A DNA stretch of 64,000 nt from Hydrogenivirga caldilitoris (GCF_003664005.1 NZ_RCCJ01000001.1:806001-870000); one strand, 5' to 3'. Shown: positions 8,677 to 17,026, counted from the stretch's first letter. The notes: generated from the sequence alone by a model not told the origin. Translations and numbers: made by a program.

Positions 8677-9129
8677 ATGAGAAGGGTTTTAATCGCTTCA
8701 TTTGCAACGTTTCTGCTTTTCGGAATAAAGTCCTGCGGTGAACCTTACGGAGCAGCTAAAGATACAGTTGAGGAATTCCTGGAAGAAGTTAAGGACAAGA
8801 AAGGGCAGGAAGCTCTCAGGTATTTGCATCCGACCTTTAGAGACAGCCTTGCCAAAGAGGTAAAGTTGCCCATAGAGCTGACAGAGCTCAAACCCTCTCA
8901 AGTGCTTGCCTGTTTTCTAAGTAGTATGGGAGCCAACATAGACGAGATTAAAGTCATGGAGGGAAAACCCCTCGGTAAGGAAAATGCTATGGTTAAGGTT
9001 AAGGTTGTAGACGGCAGTGGAATAGAAAAACTATTTAACTTTGTACTTATTAAGGAAGGAGACAAGTGGTTGATAGTTGATATCACCCCCTATAAACCAG
9101 AAATCAAGAAAGAACAAAAGGAAAAGTGA
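8677..9129 (+). CDS. Small lipoprotein, DUF4878-like
   Basis: A 150-residue protein with a lipoprotein signal (MRRVLIASFATFLLFGIKSC, lipobox Cys at 20). The rest resembles the NTF2-like DUF4878 fold: a helix KDTVEEFLEEVK followed by strands ending DKWLIVDI. Family membership is by resemblance only. The start is set by the signal peptide and the TATAAT 6 bases upstream; longer in-frame starts lie inside pntAA. Translation is coupled to the heptosyltransferase by a GTGA overlap. Confidence 0.8.
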   Translation: MRRVLIASFATFLLFGIKSCGEPYGAAKDTVEEFLEEVKDKKGQEALRYLHPTFRDSLAKEVKLPIELTELKPSQVLACFLSSMGANIDEIKVMEGKPLGKENAMVKVKVVDGSGIEKLFNFVLIKEGDKWLIVDITPYKPEIKKEQKEK

Positions 9130-10076
9130 AATTCCTCATCTGGCAGACAGCATTTCTGGGCGATGTTATCCTAACAACTCCTTTGATAAGAACCATTGAG
9201 AAGAACTATCCGAAGGCGGGCATAGCTTTCGTGGGAAGACCCTTCATAAGGGAGCTATTCAAGGGATGGAACTTAGAGCTCATACCCTTCTCAAAGGGTC
9301 TAATGGAGAGCTTCTCAATTTTAAAGAGGCTAAAGGGCTTTGACGTAGCCATAGTTCCCCACAGGTCACTGAGGACCGCTCTCATAATGCTTTTCTCAGG
9401 TATACCGATTAGAGTTGGTTTTGACAGGTCAGAATTTCCCAAAGCTTATACCCACATAGTTGAGCACAGGTGGGAACTCCACGAGGTTGATAGAAACCTC
9501 ATGCTCCTGAAGGCTTTGGGGATAAAGGAGCTGACCAGGGAAACGTTTCTACCGATGGAGGAAGAAGAGTTTAAAGACACCTTAAAGAGGTTCTCTCTTA
9601 AGGAGAGAGAGTATGTGGTTATAAACCCCTTTTCCAACTTCCCCCTTAAGGAGTGGAGTCTTGATAACTGGACTGATACCATAAAGGCTTTGAAGGGTAT
9701 TGATGTGGTTGTTACGGGATTGCCCTCAGACAGGGATAAGGTTGAAATCTTACGTTCCAGAGTGGAGTTCATAAATCTTGTTGGAAAAACAAGCTTAAGA
9801 GAGCTTATGGCAGTCATAAAAGGTTGCCGTGTTGTGCTATCCAATGACTCCTCTCCTGTTCACATTGCAAATGCCTTGGGAGTCCCTGCAGTTACTGTGT
9901 ACACCGCAACATCTCCAAAGTATGGGTTTTACCCCCTTGCAGGCGCTTATCTTGAAAATCCTGCACCCTGCTCTCCATGTTCCCCAAACCCTAAAAGGTG
10001 TAAAACAGGCACCTTTGAGTGTTTAAGTCTTCCTCCTGCTCAACTTCTCCTTGAAGTTGTTAAAGAGTTCCTTTAA
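9126..10076 (+). CDS. waaF: ADP-heptose:LPS heptosyltransferase, GT9 family
   Basis: A 316-residue glycosyltransferase family 9 enzyme that adds heptose to the LPS inner core at the inner membrane. Seen: N-terminal LIWQTAFLGDVILTTPLIRTIEK (family motif about 3-25), FVGRPF, and the C-terminal nucleotide-sugar region SNDSSPVHIANALGVPAVTVY (about 240-260). WaaF rather than WaaC is a tentative choice. Starts at GTG overlapping the stop of the lipoprotein (GTGA). The 3' end overlaps the convergent membrane protein by 54 bases. Confidence 0.85.
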   Translation: MKFLIWQTAFLGDVILTTPLIRTIEKNYPKAGIAFVGRPFIRELFKGWNLELIPFSKGLMESFSILKRLKGFDVAIVPHRSLRTALIMLFSGIPIRVGFDRSEFPKAYTHIVEHRWELHEVDRNLMLLKALGIKELTRETFLPMEEEEFKDTLKRFSLKEREYVVINPFSNFPLKEWSLDNWTDTIKALKGIDVVVTGLPSDRDKVEILRSRVEFINLVGKTSLRELMAVIKGCRVVLSNDSSPVHIANALGVPAVTVYTATSPKYGFYPLAGAYLENPAPCSPCSPNPKRCKTGTFECLSLPPAQLLLEVVKEFL

Positions 10077-10694
10077 GGCTATGGCTTCCTTACCCTTGGG
10101 AACTTTTTCATAAGCGTAGAATACACCCCCTTCCTCAACCACGTTCACATCTTCAAGCTTTTTCCACCTCTTGGTGTCTTTTGCCTTGACGTACAACTCC
10201 TTAACCTCACCGAAGGGTAAGCTCTCTCTCTCCAAGAAGAAGTCTATTTCCTTCATAAGCTTTATCAGATGGTCACAGGAATCAAAATAGTAAGTGTAAC
10301 TTCCTATCTTCATAGTGCACAGCTCATCTTCCTTTATTATGATAGCCTTGCATACAGGACACCTACACTTTTCTGGTGGTGTAAAGTCCCTCGCCTTTTC
10401 AGGGTTCTTGCTGACGTAAAGGACTACACCACCCAGGACGCCAGCTGTAAGAAGGAGGTCCGCAAGAGCTATATACTCAAAGTATTCCCTGGCAAGTAAT
10501 CCTGCTGTGCTTGATATTAAGCTTAAAACAACAACACCCCCAACTAGATAAACGTACTTTAACTTGTAACCTCTGAACATCAAGAAGATGGTTGTTATTA
10601 TTCCCAGAAACTCAACCACTCTACTCAAAACTATCAGAATCGTCGTTTCCTTGAACATGGATAAAAGTATTGTAAATAAGTACTTTCTCGTCAA
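10023..10694 (-). CDS. Membrane protein with NosL-like metal-site domain, function unknown
   Basis: A 223-residue protein with three to four N-terminal helices and a C-terminal soluble part. That part contains CRCPVCKAII (about 114-123) and YTYYFDSCDHLIKLMKE, which recalls the copper-binding NosL/TRASH style (Cys-Pro-Val-Cys, then Tyr-Phe-Asp before a Cys). The resemblance is weak and unverified. The chosen TTG start overlaps the stop of lpxB (TTGA); an ATG at 10658 is the alternative. Co-transcribed behind lpxB, it may be an envelope protein. Confidence 0.6.
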   Translation of the reverse strand: MTRKYLFTILLSMFKETTILIVLSRVVEFLGIITTIFLMFRGYKLKYVYLVGGVVVLSLISSTAGLLAREYFEYIALADLLLTAGVLGGVVLYVSKNPEKARDFTPPEKCRCPVCKAIIIKEDELCTMKIGSYTYYFDSCDHLIKLMKEIDFFLERESLPFGEVKELYVKAKDTKRWKKLEDVNVVEEGGVFYAYEKVPKGKEAIALKELFNNFKEKLSRRKT

Positions 10695-11809
10695 CCCAGA
10701 AGTTCTCTAAATAAACTCCTGAGCCTCACAATCACCTCCTTCCCACCGAGCCTACTCTTCAGCTCACCGAACCTATACCTCATACGCTCTCTCTCCTTAT
10801 CCTCTTCAAGAAGGGTAATGGCTGCTCTCGTTATCTGAGATGGGCTTTTATTTATAAGCTCTGGGATAACCTCTTCGTTCAAGATAAGATTTGGCAAGCT
10901 CACATACTCAACCCTAACGAGAAACCTTGCAAGCATGTATGTCAACGGGTTCAGACTGTAAAAAACTATATGGGGATTATAGGCAAGAGCAGCCTCAAGG
11001 GAAGAGGTGCCAGAAGCTACGATAGATAGTTTTGAGTAAAACATGGAGTTGTAAGAGGGGTAGCTTACGTCCCTATCCGTGATAACCTTAACAGGTAAAC
11101 CGCTAAAACTATCCTCTATGTATTCCCTGAAATCTTCAAAGGTAGGGAGGATAAAATCCTTAACCCTACCCTGAAGGTTCTTTACCACCTCCTTAAGGAT
11201 AGAGGAGTGGCGTTTCACCTCTCCCCATCTGCTACCGGGCATAAGGTTGACGGGCTCCTCATCTATGCCAAGAATTCTGTAGAACTCCTCCCGGCTTACA
11301 CTTGGTTTTACCATGTCTACAAGGGGATGTCCCACATAATGAACCTTAAATTTCCCGCTCTCAAAGTTTCTGTATATTTCCACCTCAAAGGGGAGTATCA
11401 CGATAAGGTCATCTACGTATTCAGCTATAATCTTTGCCCTTCCTGGCTTCCAAGCCCAAACCTGAGGGGAGATAAAGTAGACCACCTTCTCAACACCCAT
11501 TCTGCGAGCCTCTTTTATAAGGCGCAGGTTAAAACCCGGTGCATCGCAGGCGATAAGAACATCACAATCCCGAAGAACCTCAATACTCCTTTTATAGAGC
11601 CTCCTTATCTTAAGGAGTCTCGGCAGTACCTCCGCTATCCCAACAACGGACAACTCTGATATCTGCCCCACACTTTTAATCCCGATACTTTCAAGCCTTG
11701 TGTTGGTAATACCGAGAAATTCAAAATCCTCAAAGCCCTCTTTCAGTATCTCATACAGGTAATTCGCCGCGGATATATCGCCAACGGAGAGAAACACTTT
11801 CACAGACAT
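10691..11809 (-). CDS. lpxB: Lipid-A-disaccharide synthase
   Basis: A 372-residue GT19 enzyme that joins UDP-2,3-diacylglucosamine and lipid X into the lipid A disaccharide on the inner face of the inner membrane. Seen: SVGDISAANYLYEILKE (about 7-23, a variant of the usual GEASGD), YFISPQVWAWKPGR (about 116-129), GHPLVD and MPGSRWGEVKRH. The frame is open for 55 codons upstream, but MSVKVFLSVGD at 11809 is the family start and leaves a 16-base gap to the divergent gene. LpxI elsewhere in this window makes its substrate. Confidence 0.92.
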   Translation of the reverse strand: MSVKVFLSVGDISAANYLYEILKEGFEDFEFLGITNTRLESIGIKSVGQISELSVVGIAEVLPRLLKIRRLYKRSIEVLRDCDVLIACDAPGFNLRLIKEARRMGVEKVVYFISPQVWAWKPGRAKIIAEYVDDLIVILPFEVEIYRNFESGKFKVHYVGHPLVDMVKPSVSREEFYRILGIDEEPVNLMPGSRWGEVKRHSSILKEVVKNLQGRVKDFILPTFEDFREYIEDSFSGLPVKVITDRDVSYPSYNSMFYSKLSIVASGTSSLEAALAYNPHIVFYSLNPLTYMLARFLVRVEYVSLPNLILNEEVIPELINKSPSQITRAAITLLEEDKERERMRYRFGELKSRLGGKEVIVRLRSLFRELLG

Positions 11810-11811
11810 GC

Positions 11812-11821
11812 TATTATTAAA
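11812..11821. promoter_or_regulatory. Overlapping divergent -10 boxes, lpxB / phosphatase-like gene
   Basis: Start codons lie 16 bases apart. TATTAT on the plus strand (11812-11817) is 8 bases before the ATG at 11826. On the minus strand TTTAAT (11816-11821) is 6 bases before the ATG at 11809. No Shine-Dalgarno for either gene. The arrangement repeats that of pntAA/lipoprotein. Confidence 0.5.
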
Positions 11822-11825
11822 GACC

Positions 11826-12224
11826 ATGAAGATCGGTTTTATCAGCCACAAAAATGCGGTAAGGAGTGTAATGGCTGAGGCTGTGGCAAGAAAATTACTC
11901 TCAGACTTAGGCATAAAGGCGGAGGTGTTTTCCGCAGGTGTGGAGCCTGCAAAAGAGGTAAACCCATTAACCATTAAGACCCTTAGAGATAAGGGTTATA
12001 CGGTAAACGGTCTGTATCCAAAACCCGTGAGTAAAATTCCGTACAGAAAGCTGGACGTGGTTGTAACGATCGGTAATGAGGCTAAGGAAAGGTGTGAGTT
12101 CGTAGTCGGTCATAAGAGGAGAGAGAACTGGCTAATAGAGGAGCCCTCTGAAAGTGAAGAATCCTTCAAGAGAACCCTTGAGGATATTGAAAGCCACCTG
12201 AAGGGTTTACTAAAGCTCTCCTGA
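11826..12224 (+). CDS. Arsenate-reductase / low-MW phosphatase family protein lacking the catalytic Cys
   Basis: A 132-residue protein with the low-molecular-weight tyrosine phosphatase/ArsC fold. The family P-loop (Cys-x5-Arg-Ser) reads ISHKNAVRS at residues 6-14: the nucleophilic Cys is Ser7 while Asn10, Arg13 and Ser14 are kept. FSAGVEP (about 39) and VVTIGNEAKERCEF (about 84) match the family, but of the ArsC redox cysteines only one remains. It is therefore unlikely to be an ordinary phosphatase or arsenate reductase. The start MKIGFISHKN is set by family length and the -10 box 8 bases away. The 3' end overlaps waaA by 15 bases. Confidence 0.8.
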   Translation: MKIGFISHKNAVRSVMAEAVARKLLSDLGIKAEVFSAGVEPAKEVNPLTIKTLRDKGYTVNGLYPKPVSKIPYRKLDVVVTIGNEAKERCEFVVGHKRRENWLIEEPSESEESFKRTLEDIESHLKGLLKLS

Positions 12225-13289
12225 TATGGTCCTAATGTAGCACTCTTTAACCTGTTGGGAATAGCTCTTGAGGTCTCCTGCCGGGGTAAAGCCTTCCTTA
12301 AGAAGTTTTTCCACAGTAGCCACCAGTTCTTTTAGTGAGCTAACTTTGAAACCGTATCCACTGGAGAGCAAGAACTCTTCAAGGTCTCGTACCTTGTAGG
12401 TACTGGGTCCAAAGACCACAGGCTTGCCAAAGAAAGCCGGTTCTAAAAGGTTGTGTCCACCTGCGGGGTAGAAGGTGCCTCCAACAAACGCAACGTCAGC
12501 CAGCGAATACATAGCCTTAAGCTCCCCAAGGGTATCTACGAGCAAGATATCCCACTCCTCCCCCATAGAGCTCCTTCTTGCATAAGATAAGCCTTTTCCC
12601 CTCAAAACCTTTTCCACCTCTTTCACACGGGATACATGTCTGGGAGCTATCACAAGCTTGAGTGGTAAACTTTTCCGGACTTCAAGGAAGGCTTCTAATA
12701 TAATCTCCTCTTCACCTTCCCGTGTGCTTCCTGCAACCCAGAGTTTATAACCTTCCGGTATCTTAAGGTTTATGGGTTGAAGATCGTTTTCCTGCACAAA
12801 CTTCAGGTTTCCACAGGAAACAACTTTGCCTGCTCCTTCCCTCTCAAAGAGCTCCCTATCTCGTTCAGTTCTCGCAATTATAAGCTTAAAGTTAGGGAGA
12901 AGGAGCTTTTCAAGAAAATTACCCCTGGCGTATGCATTTACGAGGATTTTTTTCACCCTGGTAGCCTTGATTAAAGCAGGCCAGAACTCCCTTTCAACTA
13001 TTATGAGCACCTTCGGTTGAATTAGGGATTCAAATCTCCTCAGGAGGAAAGGTAGGTCTAAGGGAAGCGGAAAGAGAAGGTCATAAAGCCCTGATTGCTT
13101 TTCAAGGTAACCCTTCGCCCGGGGCGAGAAGTAGGTCAATACCACCTGCTCCCTGCTTTTCAGCTCTCTGAGTATAGGTTTAAAGGTGTTAAACTCACCC
13201 ACGCTTGCGCAATGCACCCAAATAGGCTTTGATAGGTTATCAACATTTGGTTTCTCCAATAGAAATCTTTTCTTAAGACAAAAGTGCAT
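12210..13289 (-). CDS. waaA: 3-deoxy-D-manno-octulosonic acid transferase (Kdo transferase)
   Basis: A 359-residue GT30 enzyme that adds Kdo to lipid IVA. The start of the catalytic domain IWVHCASVGEFNTF (about 23-36) contains the base Glu; VVEREFWPALI (about 94), SCGNLKF and the C-terminal GGTFYPAGGHNLLEP (about 255-269) are family motifs. Most WaaA proteins have an N-terminal membrane anchor; here only a short LKKRFLLEK stretch precedes the domain, as in the Aquifex enzyme. Located beside lpxB in an LPS neighbourhood. Confidence 0.93.
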   Translation of the reverse strand: MHFCLKKRFLLEKPNVDNLSKPIWVHCASVGEFNTFKPILRELKSREQVVLTYFSPRAKGYLEKQSGLYDLLFPLPLDLPFLLRRFESLIQPKVLIIVEREFWPALIKATRVKKILVNAYARGNFLEKLLLPNFKLIIARTERDRELFEREGAGKVVSCGNLKFVQENDLQPINLKIPEGYKLWVAGSTREGEEEIILEAFLEVRKSLPLKLVIAPRHVSRVKEVEKVLRGKGLSYARRSSMGEEWDILLVDTLGELKAMYSLADVAFVGGTFYPAGGHNLLEPAFFGKPVVFGPSTYKVRDLEEFLLSSGYGFKVSSLKELVATVEKLLKEGFTPAGDLKSYSQQVKECYIRTISGEL

Positions 13290-13297
13290 GGGTGTTT

Positions 13298-13307
13298 TAG
13301 AATTATA
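13298..13307. promoter_or_regulatory. Divergent -10 boxes, waaA / unknown gene
   Basis: In the 20-base gap, TAGAAT (plus, 13298-13303) lies 6 bases before the ATG at 13310. On the minus strand TATAAT (13302-13307) lies 12 bases before the ATG at 13289, giving waaA a leader of a few bases. Confidence 0.5.
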
Positions 13308-13309
13308 GT

Positions 13310-13843
13310 ATGAAAGCTCTATTGGTTCTTTACTCTGAACTACTTGAAAACGGCAAGGATAAGTTCTACAGGGAGCTTGAAAAGAACCTATATTACCTCA
13401 GAAGGGTGGTTGGCATAGACAACATATACGCCTCGGTGAGTTCTCATTTTAAGGATATATTTGATAGATTCCCGGACGTATGTCTGATAAACAACCTCAA
13501 GGACACGCCTGTCTTTGGTGCTTACAAGGGTTTGAGGAAGTTAAGAGGAGATGATGTGCTTTTGATAGACGGAGGCGTGAAGCTATCAAAGGAAGTTCTG
13601 TTGAGGTTCTTCAACAGGCTTAACGTTACCGTTGGCGTTGTGAAGGAGAATTGGTCTGGCATAGCCCTTGTAAAGATGCGTGACGTTGACTATATGGTAA
13701 GGAGCCTTGAGAGGAACTTTGAGAACAGCATGCTGGATGCTTTTTACACTCTTAGGGATATATACAGCATAGTTACAGAATTCATTCCGCTTGAAAATGA
13801 ACGCTCTCTTCCGACTTTAAACTTAAAGGAAGTCAAACCTTAG
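13310..13843 (+). CDS. Unknown protein, weakly nucleotidyltransferase-like
   Basis: A 177-residue soluble protein. The alternation of hydrophobic strands and helices (MKALLVLYSELL, NIYASVSSHF, DVLLIDGGVKLS) and a loop TPVFGAYKGLRKL that recalls the Gly-Ala/Pro-x-Gly-Leu region of MobA-like nucleotidyltransferases suggest a Rossmann-like fold; this is a weak inference. No signal peptide. It has no Shine-Dalgarno and a -10 box 6 bases upstream. The next gene follows after 11 bases, so the two are probably an operon. Confidence 0.65.
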   Translation: MKALLVLYSELLENGKDKFYRELEKNLYYLRRVVGIDNIYASVSSHFKDIFDRFPDVCLINNLKDTPVFGAYKGLRKLRGDDVLLIDGGVKLSKEVLLRFFNRLNVTVGVVKENWSGIALVKMRDVDYMVRSLERNFENSMLDAFYTLRDIYSIVTEFIPLENERSLPTLNLKEVKP

Positions 13844-13854
13844 GGGGGTGTGAC

Positions 13855-14280
13855 ATGGTAGACCCGGACATACTTCTCATAGCCATGGTTGAGCTTATTG
13901 AAGGTGTTAGGAATTTGATAGGGGACAAGGGAGCCAACGCTGTCCTTAGGGATGCCGGGAGGCACAGTGGACCAAAGCTACTTGAGAGCCTGATAGGTCA
14001 TCTACCTGAGGTCCTGGAGAGGGAAGAGGCTTTAAGAAGAACCTGTATGCTCCTTGAAGAGCTCGGCTTTGCCAAAAAAATTGAAAAGGAGGACTCAACA
14101 ATAAGCATACAGGACGACATATTCAGTGATGCCATAAGAGCTGAAGATATACAGAAGTCCCCCGTAGTTTACTTCTTTATGGGTCTTATAGAAGGGTTTG
14201 TCCAGTTTATGTCGGGAAACAAAGTCACTCTGAGTCCTAAACAGATAGAGAAAGGCAGGTTTGTATTCTCTTACGCCTGA
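13855..14280 (+). CDS. Unknown 141-residue protein, possibly V4R-related
   Basis: A mostly helical soluble protein. ANAVLRDAGRHSGPKLLESL (about 29-48) and the C-terminal FFMGLIEGFVQFMSGNKVTLS resemble the V4R/heme-NO-like ligand-binding fold, but without its cysteine cluster; the link is weak. ATG at 13855 follows the G-rich ribosome site AGGGGGGTG. It overlaps the end of the convergent rlmD gene by 10 bases. Confidence 0.65.
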   Translation: MVDPDILLIAMVELIEGVRNLIGDKGANAVLRDAGRHSGPKLLESLIGHLPEVLEREEALRRTCMLLEELGFAKKIEKEDSTISIQDDIFSDAIRAEDIQKSPVVYFFMGLIEGFVQFMSGNKVTLSPKQIEKGRFVFSYA

Positions 14281-15548
14281 ACCCTTAGATAGCTCACGCT
14301 TTCAATGTGGTACGTTTGAGGAAACATATCAACCAGCTTGACCTGTTCAAGTCTGTAGCCCCCTTTCAGGAGAGCCTTTAAGTCTCTGGCAAGGGTTGCA
14401 GGGTTACAGGATATGTAAACAATCCTTTCTGGCTGGTTATTAACAAGTAAATCAATCTCTTTCCTCTCAAGACCGCTTCTGGGTGGGTCCAGAACAACAA
14501 GGTCAAGAACCTCTCCTCCCCTGTTCTTGAGGTGCCTGTAAGCGTCCGACTTTATAAAGACCACGTTGTCTCTGTTGTTGAGCTTGGCGTTGTACTCCGC
14601 ATCGTTTATAGCCCAGGGGTTACTGTCGGAGCCTTCTATGAAGTTGCCCTTCTCTGAGAGAGGTATGGTAAAGAATCCTACACCACAGTGCAGGTCTATC
14701 GCTTTACGGAAAGGGTCCACATCGCTTACCGCCCTTATGAAACTCTCCCAAAGAGTCCAGTTTACCTGAAAGAAGGAATCGGAGCTAACCCTGAACTTCC
14801 ACTTTCCGACATCTATAAAAAGATACTCTTTGCCTATCCAGAACCTTCGGTTCAGTATCGTTCTTAACCTTGAATAATCTCCAACACCAACAACATCTTC
14901 AGGAAGACAGTCTCTCTTCAGATTGCCCAGAAACTCCCTGTCTATCTCTGTAGGTGTTACGAATTTCACGAGGAATTTGTCCTCCGATGGAGAGTAGGTA
15001 ACATGAATCTCCTGAAGCTCCCTTATATACTTGACACATTCCTTAAGGGGTTTGATGAGTTCGTTTATCCTTGGATGAGCTATTGGACAGTGTTCTATAT
15101 CAACTATCTCGTGCTCATCCCACCTGTAAAAACCCAGCTTGCCATTCTTAACTTTAAACTGAACCCTTACCCTGTACCCAAACTCTTGCCCGGACTGGAT
15201 AGCTTCTCCCAGTGGAACCTCCCTGATCTTTCCTATCCTTTGGAGAGTTTCCAGAAGTATGGACTCTTTACTCTCTACCTGAGTGTTATAGTCTACATGC
15301 TGGAGCTGGCACCCACCACATACACCAAAGTAGGGGCAAGGTGCTTCTCTTCTGGAAGCCGAAGAGAGGATAACGTCTTTTACATAAGCTTCCGAGTAAT
15401 CTTTCTTTTCCTGGATTACCTCCACATCAACGAGTTCACGGGGAGCGGCAAACCTGACCAGAACAACCTTATCTCTATGGTGGGCTAAACCGTAGCCTCC
15501 ATGCACTAACTTTTCTATGCTGAGTCGTAAGTTTTCCTCTTTACTCAC
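14271..15548 (-). CDS. rlmD: 23S rRNA (uracil-5-)-methyltransferase, TrmA/RlmD family
   Basis: A 425-residue SAM-dependent RNA methyltransferase with an N-terminal TRAM-like domain (LSIEKLVHGGYGLAHHRDKVV), a [4Fe-4S] cluster motif CPYFGVCGGCQ (about 71-81) plus a later EHCPIA cysteine, SAM motif DLHCGVGFFTIPL (about 279-291), DPPRSGL and the catalytic-Cys motif ISCNPATLARDL (about 381-392). RlmD rather than RlmCD or TrmA is by resemblance. The GTG at 15548 overlaps the nusA stop by 8 bases; an upstream ATG at 15584 would overlap by 44. Co-transcribed with nusA and rimP. Confidence 0.88.
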   Translation of the reverse strand: MSKEENLRLSIEKLVHGGYGLAHHRDKVVLVRFAAPRELVDVEVIQEKKDYSEAYVKDVILSSASRREAPCPYFGVCGGCQLQHVDYNTQVESKESILLETLQRIGKIREVPLGEAIQSGQEFGYRVRVQFKVKNGKLGFYRWDEHEIVDIEHCPIAHPRINELIKPLKECVKYIRELQEIHVTYSPSEDKFLVKFVTPTEIDREFLGNLKRDCLPEDVVGVGDYSRLRTILNRRFWIGKEYLFIDVGKWKFRVSSDSFFQVNWTLWESFIRAVSDVDPFRKAIDLHCGVGFFTIPLSEKGNFIEGSDSNPWAINDAEYNAKLNNRDNVVFIKSDAYRHLKNRGGEVLDLVVLDPPRSGLERKEIDLLVNNQPERIVYISCNPATLARDLKALLKGGYRLEQVKLVDMFPQTYHIESVSYLRVQA

Positions 15549-16542
15549 CTGACTCTGACTCTCTAAGCTCTGTGAGCCTCTCAAAGTCTTCCTCCGACAT
15601 TACATCAATATGCCACCCCGTTAGTCTGTGGGCAAGTTTTACGTTGGTTCCCCTCTTGCCTATTGCCAGGGAAAGCTGGTCTTGGGGTACTGCCACCTCA
15701 GCCCTCTCCTCTTCCGGTATGAGCCTTATAGCGGTAGGCTTAGCCGGTGACAATGCCCTCCTTATGAACTCCTCTTCATCTTCTGTCCATCGCACCACGT
15801 CTATCTTTTCCCCATGTAGTTCTTCGGATATTGGTTGTATCCTGGAACCTCTTAAGCCCACAACTATACCAACAGGGTCCATCTTCATATCTTTTGCATA
15901 AACGGCGACCTTTGCCCTTTCTCCGGGGATACGGGCGACAGCCTTTATCTCTATCTCCTTTTCAGCTACCTCTGGTATCTCCGTTTCAAGAAGCCTCTTC
16001 AAGAACAAAGGGTGGGTTCTTGACAGTATAAGACGGGGTTCTCCGTGTTGCTTTTTTACCTCTATGAGGAGAGCCTTGAGCCTATCACCCACATGGTAAG
16101 TTTCACCGGGTATCTGCTCTCTACGGGGGAGCACAGCTTCAACCTTACCAAGGTCAACGAGTATGTCCCCATTCTCGTGCACCTTTCTGACTATACCTGT
16201 TACTATCTCTCCCTCAAGCTCCTTGTACTCAAGGAATCCTCTCTCCCTTTCTGCCCTTTCCAGCTCACTCAGGAACTCTTCCTTAGCTGCGTAAGCTGCT
16301 ATTCTATTTACATCTTCGGTAGATATATCCAAGGGAAACCTTTCTTTGCTTTTTCCTTTCCTTCTAACTATGTATACCTTTATTCCCTCGTCGGTAAACT
16401 CTATATCAAGGTTGTCCCTTATCCTCTTGTCTTTCTTTATAGCTATGGCTATAGCGTTCTTAAGGGCATACTCAACCACCCTTTCAGGCAGATCCTTTTC
16501 CTTGGCAACCTGCTCTATGAGCTTTCTGATGTTCTTTACCAT
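15541..16542 (-). CDS. nusA: Transcription termination/antitermination factor NusA
   Basis: A 333-residue RNA polymerase-binding factor. N-terminal domain (about 1-105), S1 domain beginning EGEIVTGIVRKVHENGDILVDLG (about 108-130), and two KH domains with DPVGIVVGLRGSRIQPISEEL (about 221-241) and LAIGKRGTNVKLA (about 292-304). The acidic C-terminal repeats of enterobacterial NusA are absent, as in most thermophiles. Follows rimP with a 7-base overlap, the classical rimP-nusA arrangement; infB is not next, rlmD is. Confidence 0.96.
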   Translation of the reverse strand: MVKNIRKLIEQVAKEKDLPERVVEYALKNAIAIAIKKDKRIRDNLDIEFTDEGIKVYIVRRKGKSKERFPLDISTEDVNRIAAYAAKEEFLSELERAERERGFLEYKELEGEIVTGIVRKVHENGDILVDLGKVEAVLPRREQIPGETYHVGDRLKALLIEVKKQHGEPRLILSRTHPLFLKRLLETEIPEVAEKEIEIKAVARIPGERAKVAVYAKDMKMDPVGIVVGLRGSRIQPISEELHGEKIDVVRWTEDEEEFIRRALSPAKPTAIRLIPEEERAEVAVPQDQLSLAIGKRGTNVKLAHRLTGWHIDVMSEEDFERLTELRESESGE

Positions 16543-17009
16543 TTCTCTGGCTCCAATCTACCTTTGGCAATCGCTGAGAAGGGTATGTATAACGTTTCCC
16601 CTTTTTCCTTCTCCCTGAGGGTTATTATACCCTCGCTGACCTCCTCAACGTATCCGGTCGCTTCTCTTTTTCCTCCCACCGGTTCTCTGAGAAGAACTTT
16701 TATAAGCCGACCTTTAAAAAATTCATAATGCTCAGGTTTTTCAAGCTCCCTTGTAAGTCCCGGAGAAGATATCTCAAGCATGTAGGAAAAAGGTATGATG
16801 TCTTCCACATCCAGAAGAGCGCTTATCCTCTTACTTACCTCCTCGCAGTCTCTTATGGTGACTCCACCCGGTTTATCTATGATCACTCTCAGAACCCACC
16901 CCCTCTCAGGTTTAAATTCAACGTCAAAGAGCCTGTAACCCATCCTTTTCACTATGGGTTCAACCAGCTCTTTAACTTTCCTCGCTATTTCCTTACTATC
17001 TATATTCAT
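16536..17009 (-). CDS. rimP: Ribosome maturation factor RimP
   Basis: A 157-residue protein needed for 30S subunit maturation. Seen: VEPIVKRMGYRLFDVEF (about 17-33), RVIIDKPGGVTIRDCEEVSKRI and YMLEISSPGLTRELEKPEHYEFFKGR (about 77-102), the most conserved part of the family. First gene of the rimP-nusA-rlmD operon. TAAAAT lies 7 bases before its ATG. Confidence 0.95.
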   Translation of the reverse strand: MNIDSKEIARKVKELVEPIVKRMGYRLFDVEFKPERGWVLRVIIDKPGGVTIRDCEEVSKRISALLDVEDIIPFSYMLEISSPGLTRELEKPEHYEFFKGRLIKVLLREPVGGKREATGYVEEVSEGIITLREKEKGETLYIPFSAIAKGRLEPEKW

Positions 17010-17016
17010 GAGTATT

Positions 17017-17026
17017 ATTTTATAAT
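17017..17026. promoter_or_regulatory. Overlapping divergent -10 boxes, rimP / M50 protease
   Basis: Minus-strand TAAAAT (17017-17022) is 7 bases from the rimP ATG. Plus-strand TATAAT (17021-17026) is 10 bases from the ATG at 17037. The 27-base gap has no Shine-Dalgarno for either gene. Confidence 0.55.
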
